Virus record (IMG/VR): IMGVR_UViG_3300022927_000159
Location: 1 to 20,303 of that record
Direction: 5' to 3' (one strand)
DNA: 20,303 bases
From: a virus
A program made the position numbers and the translations under genes. A model generated the notes under the pieces. That model worked only from the letters and a program-made list of their open reading frames with translations, searched no databases and had not been told where the DNA came from. This document shows positions 1 through 6,435 of this stretch, in pieces; position 1 is the first letter of the stretch, and the number at the start of each line of letters is the position of its first letter.

Positions 1-950
1 ATAAAAAATTTTGTATCATCTAATTGTTGTAGCTTTGGCATAATTTTATCAGCAGGTACGCCAAACCCCATTTCTTGTAAAGCTTTATTTTTTTGTGCTT
101 CATTCATACCAGCCATTATGAACTCTAAATCACCAACTTGATCTTTAACTGGGTCTTTAAATTTTTCATCAAGTTCTTCTATATATTGTGGTTGTCGCAT
201 ATTATAATTATTAGGTGCTATTCCCATTGGTAGAGTGTTAATACCAGAAGAATTTATATTAGGTTGTGCTAATTTTTTTATACCTTCATACGAAAGTTCA
301 GGTTGATTACTAAAATCAAGAAATTGTTGTTCATTTTGAGCTGCAGTGTTTGGAGTAATTCCTAAACCTTCTTTTAGACTTGCAAGTCTTTCATCAAGGT
401 CAGTCATGCTATAATCTCCATCAGCATATTTTCTATCTAAAGTATTTTGTATTGTATTAATTCTATTGAGATCAATTCTTTGTTGCCTAGCGTCATCATA
501 TTCTTGTTGAGTTCTATAACCCGTAAACTTTTCTCTAAAGTTACCAAGTGCATTATTTATATTTGTTATACCTGATTTACCTTTATTAAATAAACCAATT
601 GGTATACCTGTAGCAAAACCAAGCATTGTTTTAAATAAATTACCCAAACCACCACCTCGAGGTCTATAACCAAATTCATCTAAACCAATTGGTTTGTATT
701 TTCTACCTAAAGCAGCTGTTCTATCTCTATTAAATTTATCTATAAATCGGTTTCTGCTTCTTTCATAACTGGGTTGATTTCCACCTGTATCTCTTCCACT
801 GATACTTGGACCTAGATCATTGAAGCTTGCTCCACCAGCACTAACGTTAGGAGCTCCTTTATTAGTGGCTGCTCTTGTAGGTGTAGATACAGTTCCCATA
901 TCAGCTCCACCTTTAAAATTTCTTCTAGCAGTTATTCTTTTGTCTATCAT
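1..950 (-). CDS. Partial phage protein of unknown function, possibly a virion or ejection protein (3' end outside window)
   Basis: I translated this frame by hand. It stays open from an ATG at 950 to the window edge, giving 316 codons with no stop. The start shares one base with the stop of the nozzle gene (TAATG), and GGAAGAAG lies just upstream as a plausible ribosome-binding site. The protein begins MIDKRITARRNF and is rich in Gly, Asn and Arg up to about residue 100. Residues 99-122 form a Gly-rich hydrophobic stretch that could be membrane-active. The rest is polar, helical and Gln/Asn/Asp-rich. I do not recognise a domain. Its place after the nozzle gene, at the end of the structural operon, would suit an internal or ejection protein, but that is inference only. 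Confidence 0.8.
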   Translation of the reverse strand, partial: MIDKRITARRNFKGGADMGTVSTPTRAATNKGAPNVSAGGASFNDLGPSISGRDTGGNQPSYERSRNRFIDKFNRDRTAALGRKYKPIGLDEFGYRPRGGGLGNLFKTMLGFATGIPIGLFNKGKSGITNINNALGNFREKFTGYRTQQEYDDARQQRIDLNRINTIQNTLDRKYADGDYSMTDLDERLASLKEGLGITPNTAAQNEQQFLDFSNQPELSYEGIKKLAQPNINSSGINTLPMGIAPNNYNMRQPQYIEELDEKFKDPVKDQVGDLEFIMAGMNEAQKNKALQEMGFGVPADKIMPKLQQLDDTKFF

Positions 951-2893
951 TATCTTCTTCCATCTGGTTTTGCATCCAGTCTAAGAGTACCATAACGCCA
1001 GGTTTCTCCGACTGCATCATTTTCTATTTTAAGTGCTACTAGTCTTGCTCTTGCACGAGTATCTACTTTATCAGTAGATGAGCTAACTGTAAAGGGTCCA
1101 AGTGGAGAACTTACAGCTGTGCCATTAGGGTAATCATTAAGGATTAGAGTTATCTTAGAGTTACCTTCTAATAGTTGAAAATCAGGTATAAATCTTTTAA
1201 CTGACATAATATATTCACCATCTCCTCTAAAGTCCGCAACACCTGTTTGAGTTCCTAAAGCACTTGATCTACTTGCTATATCATAATCACCTGATTGTAT
1301 AAACGCATCAATAGAAGTTGTACCTGAACTATTAACTTGATCTACTCCTTTTTCATGTTCGTAGTAAGTAGAAGCCCCATAAGTGTTTGTAATACCTTGT
1401 ATAGGAAAATTAGGTAGCCCTGTTTTATTATATTCAGTTGCAAAGGGTAATTCAAAAACACCTTGATCTATGTAACTAGTTCTTGCAAGCGAACTCGTGG
1501 TCCATAAATTTTCTGTGTAATTATAAGTAACACACCTATCTATTTGAGAAGAACTTGCTTTAGGATAAAACCAGCTAACCTCTGTATACAAAGAATTATG
1601 TTCCGCATATACTAATTGATTTGATGTATAATTAATTCCTAAATGATCTCCATTAGTTGTAAATACAAAGTCTTCTACTAAACAAGGTATGCTTTTTACA
1701 GTACCATCAAACATAAAAAATCCACCTTCACCTGACATCCAGAATACTTTACCATCGGAATAACTTAATGCGTTCTGTCCAATCAATCCACAGTTAGTAC
1801 CAACTTGTCTTACAGAAAAAGTAAATGGTGGACCAACGAATTGAATCACATATGCAGATGTATCTGTTAAAACCAAAGTATAATCTTTACCAGATACAGC
1901 TCCAATAATTTCATTACCTTTATCAACTCTAAAAGTACCTGCAGTGTTTGTAGCTGTTGGAGCATAAGTATTAAAGTCTTCTTGATTAGAAAATCTTATA
2001 AACATAGGGTCTTGTGTTGTAGGATCACCTATAGTTGTTTCTGTTCCAAAATGAAACACGTGCCTATCTCTATCCGATACTTGAGTTAATCTTGATTTAG
2101 TAGGAGCGCCTGTCATTACTGCAGCTCTATTAGTTGTTGGATTAACCGCCCCCGCATCCCAAGTAAATGTTCTACCATTTCCAATAGTTGCAATTAATAT
2201 TTGACCAAAGTTATCTAGGCTCCAGAGGCCTGGATCTAAGGTTACATTAGTAGTTGCTCTAGGTGTGTTCCATGTACTAGTGCTCCATGTAGAGGTACCC
2301 CAACCAAAACCACCGGTTTGAAAAGTAGGGCCAACAATTTCATAAGGATTAATTGTTGCTGATCCAGTGCCGGATGTAGTTCCAGCTGAATTAGAAGGCA
2401 TTGTAATATCAAAAGTATTTGCTGTTCTATTTAAAACTTCAAAAGTATTATCTGTAAAAGCAGAGGTAGCATAACCCGATCCTGTTGGAACTGTAACCGC
2501 AGTAAATGTTACATACCTACCATTAAGTAATCCATGCGCTGTTTTATTAACAGTAACTGTTGCAGAACCGGATGTTGCATCAAAGGTAGCTCCTGTAATA
2601 ACATCATTATCTAAAGGACTGATGTCATAAAATGTATTATTAGCATATAAAAATAAACCTTGAGACGTACCAATTGCTACGTATTTTTCTCCTTTAATAG
2701 AAGTAAAAGCATGTTGTGCTCTCGCTACGCCAGGTAAAGTTAAATTACTTGAAGTTAATTGAGACCAACCTCCTATTTTTTCAGGTAAACCGTATCTAAA
2801 TCTAACAAAGTCTCCATCAATCCATTGTGATTCAGCTCCAGACTCAGTGACTTGTTTATCAAAACCAGGTTTAAAATTAAGTTTTTGTAACAT
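950..2893 (-). CDS. Tail nozzle / P22 gp10-like packaged-DNA stabilisation protein
   Basis: This 647-residue protein starts at an ATG with only a weak GGA upstream. Residues 24-43 read W-IDGDFVRFR-GLPEKIGGW, a motif I associate with the gp10-like stabilisation or nozzle proteins of podoviruses. In P22 these form the tail hub that closes the portal channel. The body is beta-rich with repeated aromatic and glycine strands, consistent with a propeller-like fold. A Thr/Gly/Ser-rich segment at about residues 100-185 looks like an inserted Ig-like domain. The size suits the family. Connector proteins lie upstream in the same transcript, although the enzyme island and the fibre genes intervene. The assignment rests on motif recall and context, not on an alignment. 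Confidence 0.7.
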   Translation of the reverse strand: MLQKLNFKPGFDKQVTESGAESQWIDGDFVRFRYGLPEKIGGWSQLTSSNLTLPGVARAQHAFTSIKGEKYVAIGTSQGLFLYANNTFYDISPLDNDVITGATFDATSGSATVTVNKTAHGLLNGRYVTFTAVTVPTGSGYATSAFTDNTFEVLNRTANTFDITMPSNSAGTTSGTGSATINPYEIVGPTFQTGGFGWGTSTWSTSTWNTPRATTNVTLDPGLWSLDNFGQILIATIGNGRTFTWDAGAVNPTTNRAAVMTGAPTKSRLTQVSDRDRHVFHFGTETTIGDPTTQDPMFIRFSNQEDFNTYAPTATNTAGTFRVDKGNEIIGAVSGKDYTLVLTDTSAYVIQFVGPPFTFSVRQVGTNCGLIGQNALSYSDGKVFWMSGEGGFFMFDGTVKSIPCLVEDFVFTTNGDHLGINYTSNQLVYAEHNSLYTEVSWFYPKASSSQIDRCVTYNYTENLWTTSSLARTSYIDQGVFELPFATEYNKTGLPNFPIQGITNTYGASTYYEHEKGVDQVNSSGTTSIDAFIQSGDYDIASRSSALGTQTGVADFRGDGEYIMSVKRFIPDFQLLEGNSKITLILNDYPNGTAVSSPLGPFTVSSSTDKVDTRARARLVALKIENDAVGETWRYGTLRLDAKPDGRR

Positions 2894-2903
2894 AAATATC
2901 CAA

Positions 2904-2962
2904 ATATTATAAAGGAGACAGCGGGTGGTATGTGGTGGTGTCCACTGCCTCCATTATAATAT
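2904..2962 (-). repeat. Long imperfect inverted repeat (18-nt arms, 23-nt loop) between oxygenase and nozzle genes
   Basis: The arms are at 2904-2921 (ATATTATAAAGGAGACAG) and 2945-2962 (CTGCCTCCATTATAATAT). In minus-strand RNA, 17 of 18 positions pair, one of them as G-U; the same position in plus-strand RNA would be A-C, so the structure favours the transcribed strand. The hairpin starts one base after the oxygenase stop and ends about ten bases before the nozzle ATG, so it fills the gap. No U-tract follows, so it is not a canonical intrinsic terminator. Each arm also contains TATAAT-like sequence. Possible roles are RNA processing, partial termination or mRNA protection. Confidence 0.8.
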
Positions 2963-2963
2963 A

Positions 2964-3581
2964 CTACCTTTTAAACCAAGATGGAAGACCTAAATGCGGT
3001 CTTTTATCAAACATATTTTCTTTGGATCCAGGAGTCTTTTTATTGTTATAATGCAAAAAAACTTGAACACATTCTTTGCCTTTAAATTTATTTCTCCAAT
3101 GCTCTAATTCACAACCAGAATAAACTAACATATCACCTTGTTTTAAATCTACTTTAATACCCTTCATACCTTCTTTACCAGATGGCTCTAAATATATAGG
3201 CCAAGGATCACCACCTAGATTCATTGTAGTAGATATCTCACAACTAAATCTATCTTTGTGTCTTTTTAATTCATCCCCTTTTTTATATATTCTTGCATAA
3301 GTATATGCTGGATATAATTTTAATCCTGTTATTTTTTCCATTTGTGGTTGACACTTTAACATTAAAGTTTCCATAGCAATATTTGCATATTGAGAGTATG
3401 TGTTTGGTATTTGTCTATCATCATAGCTTCCTATAATATTTTCAAATGGTGAAATATATCTTTGTGCTCTACAAGTATCATAAACTTGTTTTTGCATATT
3501 AAAATAGTTTGCAACAAATGCAGCTAAATCTTTTGATATAGCTTGACGAATAACTGTATATTTATTTTTTTTAAAACTCAT
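2964..3581 (-). CDS. 2OG-Fe(II) oxygenase-like protein, HxD type (cyanophage-like family)
   Basis: The protein has 205 residues and starts at an ATG overlapping the upstream stop by 4 nt. It shows a double-stranded beta-helix oxygenase pattern. The HxD iron ligands are H108 and D110 (RHKDRFSC), followed by a strand region NLGGDPWPIYLEP at 121-133. LKQGDMLVY at 146-154 leads to the distal ligand H161 in ELEHWR. Residues 169-178 (KECVQVFLHY) would carry the last strand; the usual distal Arg is not obvious. I recall this family from many marine phages. Known relatives use 2-oxoglutarate and O2 to hydroxylate a substrate, which cannot be predicted here. It is the last gene of the oxygenase run and lacks a Shine-Dalgarno sequence, so it is probably translationally coupled. 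Confidence 0.8.
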   Translation of the reverse strand: MSFKKNKYTVIRQAISKDLAAFVANYFNMQKQVYDTCRAQRYISPFENIIGSYDDRQIPNTYSQYANIAMETLMLKCQPQMEKITGLKLYPAYTYARIYKKGDELKRHKDRFSCEISTTMNLGGDPWPIYLEPSGKEGMKGIKVDLKQGDMLVYSGCELEHWRNKFKGKECVQVFLHYNNKKTPGSKENMFDKRPHLGLPSWFKR

Positions 3582-4195
3582 GTTATTTTTGTGGGGTCTA
3601 ATTTTATATTTCCAGAAACACTTATTCTTTTTTTATTTGATAAATAAAAAGGATATACTTGATGAACTAATTTTGAAGGAAACAATATAATAGTTTTTTC
3701 GTCTTCTGGCTCTAAATGATATTTTTGCTGGCAAACTGATCCTAAAATATTGGTGTAAGTAAATTCAAAAGTATTTGGACAAGGTACATTAGTTTCTCTA
3801 ACAAATTTTAATTTTTTTTCTTTTTTATAACTTGAAGGAATTTCTACCCAAACTACAAAAGATAAAACCCCTGAGTGACAATGTGATGGATTAAACTCAT
3901 ATTTATTTTGCATATTAACCCAAAACCCATCTAAAGCATAAGCACAATTTTTTGTTAAAGGATGTCCAACAATATTATTTATATCTTCCGGTGAATATTG
4001 ATCTATTAAAGAAAATAAAACATTTTTTAAAAACCAGTCATCTTTATCTTTTAAAGCAAAAGAATCTGATATATTTCCAGCTAAAGTAGCATTATATCTG
4101 TTTTTTTTATTTTTTATATAAATTTTTAATTTATTAAATGCTTCGTCATTTAATTTATCTTTAATAATTCCTGTATTTAAAAATGAATTAAACAT
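3578..4195 (-). CDS. Putative 2OG-Fe(II) oxygenase, HxH type (2OG-FeII_Oxy_5-like)
   Basis: The protein has 205 residues. Its ATG overlaps the upstream stop by 8 nt, and its own stop overlaps the next start by 4 nt. The likely metal site is H105/H107 in NPSHCHSGVLSFVVWVEIP, followed by ILFPSKLVHQVYPF with distal H178, and KKRISVSGNI with R190 as candidate 2-oxoglutarate anchor. This order (HxH, strand, FPS--H-V, then R-S-S-N) fits the TIGR02466/PF13759-type oxygenase-like proteins. The N-terminal 60 residues are Lys/Asn-rich. The coding sequence is very AT-rich, with many A and T homopolymers, unlike the capsid genes. Activity is not certain because the family has few characterised members. 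Confidence 0.72.
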   Translation of the reverse strand: MFNSFLNTGIIKDKLNDEAFNKLKIYIKNKKNRYNATLAGNISDSFALKDKDDWFLKNVLFSLIDQYSPEDINNIVGHPLTKNCAYALDGFWVNMQNKYEFNPSHCHSGVLSFVVWVEIPSSYKKEKKLKFVRETNVPCPNTFEFTYTNILGSVCQQKYHLEPEDEKTIILFPSKLVHQVYPFYLSNKKRISVSGNIKLDPTKIT

Positions 4196-4823
4196 CTTTA
4201 GCCATTTCTTTCGGTACAGCTTGTATATTCCAATGTATAAATCTAAACGGTTCTATACCATGATCGACCACATATTCATGTTCCAAGTATCCTGGAAAGA
4301 TAATTAAAGTTCCAGGTTGTACTTTACAATTAATTAATTCAGTTCCATGAAATATATCATTACTTGTTTTCATTTTTAATTTTGTAGCTCGTGCACCTGT
4401 TCTCGGTTCATGAAATACAGGATAAGAAGTTTTATCACTACATTTTAAAAAATAAAAACCTGATACATGTTGATTCCAATGTACGTGTGCTGAATGATGA
4501 CCACCACCTTTTTTAGCAAACTCTTGCACCCACATCTCACTAAACATAGTTGTGTACTGTTGCATATCAAAACCTTGCCAATCTAAAAACTCCCAAGATT
4601 TTTGACCTACATAATTTCTAAAATCTAAAAAATTATTATCCATAATTAATGGTGTTGAATGATAACTTCTTCCAAAATCTCCATGTTTTTTTATATATTC
4701 TTTTGCTTCTGGAAAATTTTTAGCTTTTTTAACATATTCATTGGAAGCTTTATTTAGAGATTTAACAAATTCAGGTTTTTGTTCTGTCCATATTGGTGTT
4801 TTAAAATATTCTTGAATAATCAT
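4188..4823 (-). CDS. Putative 2OG-Fe(II) oxygenase, HxH type
   Basis: I chose the ATG at 4823 (211 residues). The frame extends to a TTG at 4844, but that start has no ribosome-binding site and lies inside the previous gene; the ATG falls directly after the previous stop. The metal-site candidate is H113/H115 in HHSAHVHWNQHVSGFYFLK, matching the H-H---SG-YFL pattern of the PF13759-type oxygenase family. TLIIFPGYLEHEYV carries distal H182, and EPFRFIHWNI has R194 as the likely 2-oxoglutarate contact. It is a probable relative of the next downstream gene, judged by shared motif order rather than close identity. The substrate is unknown. Confidence 0.75.
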   Translation of the reverse strand: MIIQEYFKTPIWTEQKPEFVKSLNKASNEYVKKAKNFPEAKEYIKKHGDFGRSYHSTPLIMDNNFLDFRNYVGQKSWEFLDWQGFDMQQYTTMFSEMWVQEFAKKGGGHHSAHVHWNQHVSGFYFLKCSDKTSYPVFHEPRTGARATKLKMKTSNDIFHGTELINCKVQPGTLIIFPGYLEHEYVVDHGIEPFRFIHWNIQAVPKEMAKDV

Positions 4824-4824
4824 A

Positions 4825-5460
4825 TTATTTAAATGGATATCCAAGGTTCCACATTACCAATGAATATCTCGTTCCTTTCGTTACGGGTTTAACTCTATGC
4901 CAGACAAATGATGGAAAGACAATAATAGATCCTTTAGGTAATATCTCTTTTGCTTTTCTTAAATGTTGACTTTCATCTCTCATATGTGGATCATAGTTTC
5001 TAAAATCAAACTCTAACTCTCCACCTTCATATTCTGAACCATCTGTTAATTGACAAGTCATAGATAGCTTTCGAATTTTGCCGTGTTCTTCTGGATTGTT
5101 AGGTTTATCATAAGGTTTATGCCAACTATCACAGTGCCAATCATAGTATTGATTAAGTTTATATTTTGTAAATTGACAAGACTCACTTCTATCCCATTCA
5201 AAATTCCAACCAGCAGATTTATTAGCTTGATGTATGTAGGGATGTAATTCTTTATATATCCAAGTTTCACTTAACCAAACAAGATCTGAATTTCTTTTAC
5301 GTTTCATATCTTTTATTTCTTGTTTAGATAATTCTCTATCACCATATCCACCCGTTCTTGCCATAGATTCTGCTTGTGATAATCCATAATTAATTATGTC
5401 ATCACATAGTTTTGGTGGTATTGCTGAAGTAAAATACCAATAATAATTAGATATATTCAT
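4825..5460 (-). CDS. 2OG-Fe(II) dioxygenase, PKHD/prolyl-4-hydroxylase-like
   Basis: This 211-residue protein is the clearest oxygenase of the run. H109 and D111 (DWHCDSWH) form the HxD motif. They are followed by RKLSMTCQLTD at 130-140 and EYEGGELEF at 143-151, both typical of prolyl-hydroxylase-like folds. GSIIVFPSFVWHRVKPV supplies distal H188, and TKGTRYSLVMW supplies R198, the expected 2-oxoglutarate anchor ten residues on. The full catalytic set is present at normal family length, so activity is likely. The family hydroxylates peptidyl or small-molecule substrates; which one is unknown. The ATG at 5460 overlaps the upstream gene by 14 nt and has no Shine-Dalgarno sequence, implying coupling. 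Confidence 0.85.
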   Translation of the reverse strand: MNISNYYWYFTSAIPPKLCDDIINYGLSQAESMARTGGYGDRELSKQEIKDMKRKRNSDLVWLSETWIYKELHPYIHQANKSAGWNFEWDRSESCQFTKYKLNQYYDWHCDSWHKPYDKPNNPEEHGKIRKLSMTCQLTDGSEYEGGELEFDFRNYDPHMRDESQHLRKAKEILPKGSIIVFPSFVWHRVKPVTKGTRYSLVMWNLGYPFK

Positions 5461-5950
5461 AAGTTATTGTTTTAACAAAATTCAATGAATCTTTTTGATT
5501 GTTTGAGATAACATACATGTTTGTCGATGGAAACATAATGAACATATTATCTTTTAATTCTATATCCCAACTTTTTCCTTTTCTTCTATTGTTGTCATAG
5601 AATATTCGCACCATACATTCATTAGTTTTAACACCATACAATAATGTATAATCAGGTGAGTTTCGAAGATCTATTGGATCAATATTTAGTAAGGGTTGTG
5701 ATATTTGATTAGGTTTATAAATATCTCCAAATGTTTTTTTATTAACTAATTGAAAGCCATATTCTAAATTTATATGCTCACGTATATACGTATTCAACAT
5801 ATCCCAAGTTCTTGAGAATGGAAACTCTGAATTTATAAATGTCGATTGTAAAATGTCGCCTGATAGTTTATCTCGATCTATTTCAAAACCTTTAGGCATT
5901 GAAACATCACCATAGTATAAAGCTTGCTCTGTTAAAACTTTCTTTTGCAT
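5447..5950 (-). CDS. Conserved marine-phage protein, oxygenase-like but without metal ligands
   Basis: The protein has 167 residues. KNPDYT-like strands, then SWDIELKDNMFIMFPSTNMYV and a terminal TITYEY, resemble the second half of a beta-helix oxygenase. There is no HxD or HxH, and the position where FPS is normally followed by a distal His carries Asn/Tyr (STNMYVISNN). If the fold is right, this is a catalytically dead or non-metal relative. The N-terminus (VLTEQALYYGDVSMPKGFEID) recalls hypothetical proteins of cyanophages. The ribosome-binding region is unusual: GGGTGGTGGT abuts the ATG in place of an AGGAG sequence. It could act as a binding partner of the neighbouring oxygenases or as a structural protein. 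Its function is not known. Confidence 0.65.
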   Translation of the reverse strand: MQKKVLTEQALYYGDVSMPKGFEIDRDKLSGDILQSTFINSEFPFSRTWDMLNTYIREHINLEYGFQLVNKKTFGDIYKPNQISQPLLNIDPIDLRNSPDYTLLYGVKTNECMVRIFYDNNRRKGKSWDIELKDNMFIMFPSTNMYVISNNQKDSLNFVKTITYEYI

Positions 5951-5968
5951 ACCACCACCCGATATATG

Positions 5969-6418
5969 TTATGCTAGACTATTTGTCAAATCCCAGGCTT
6001 GAGTTTCTTCATTCCAGTTGTAACCCCATCTGTGAGTTCCAGCTACAGTTTGATCTTTTTGTTCTTCTGTTAATGCTGGAGCAGCACCAATTGGTGATTC
6101 CCAATTAGCAATTGTATTATTTTTTACCCAAGATGCATGTGGTTTTTTAGGCCAAAAGATTTGATCATCTTCATCCCAAGTGTAACCAATCCCTGCATAG
6201 TTTCCTCTAAACGCTGTACCACCATTAGTATGTTGATTACCTACTGTATTGTAAGATGTTTGAATCCACATTTGTGCAGGCCAATTATTATGTGTTTCTA
6301 AATATTGTTGACCTACTGATTCATCTTCAACACCATCAGCATTTAACATATTAACATTATCAAGTGTTAATACTTGAATAACTTTATTATTAGTTCCTAG
6401 TTTTGCAAAATGTGCCAT
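5969..6418 (-). CDS. Conserved Trp-rich marine-phage protein of unknown function
   Basis: The protein has 149 residues, starts MAHFAKLGTNNKVIQVL, and has an AAAGGATAA ribosome-binding site before the ATG. I recall similar proteins in cyanophages and other marine phages, always as hypotheticals. It contains nine Trp (46, 51, 81, 89, 97, 106, 131, 135, 142), several in repeated W-D or W-E settings such as YTWDEDDQIFWPKKP and GYNWNEETQAW. These suggest small beta-hairpin repeats with a (Y/F)xW core. No signal peptide, membrane segment or catalytic motif is visible. It lies directly after the halogenase gene. It may be a virion surface protein; this is inference. Confidence 0.75.
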   Translation of the reverse strand: MAHFAKLGTNNKVIQVLTLDNVNMLNADGVEDESVGQQYLETHNNWPAQMWIQTSYNTVGNQHTNGGTAFRGNYAGIGYTWDEDDQIFWPKKPHASWVKNNTIANWESPIGAAPALTEEQKDQTVAGTHRWGYNWNEETQAWDLTNSLA

Positions 6419-6435
6419 ATGTTTATCCTTTTACA

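Noticed and set aside
4824-4844. TTG start extending the 4188-4823 oxygenase by seven residues
   Set aside because: No ribosome-binding site, and an ATG lies just after the upstream stop.
5058-5270. Minus-strand frame of 70 codons inside the prolyl-hydroxylase-like gene
   Set aside because: It overlaps the H109/D111 coding region in another frame, and the enclosing gene has a complete catalytic motif.
5899-6418. Possible tRNA or plus-strand gene near the Trp-rich protein
   Set aside because: No cloverleaf or conserved tRNA arms seen, and the plus-strand frame at 5899-6108 overlaps two supported genes.
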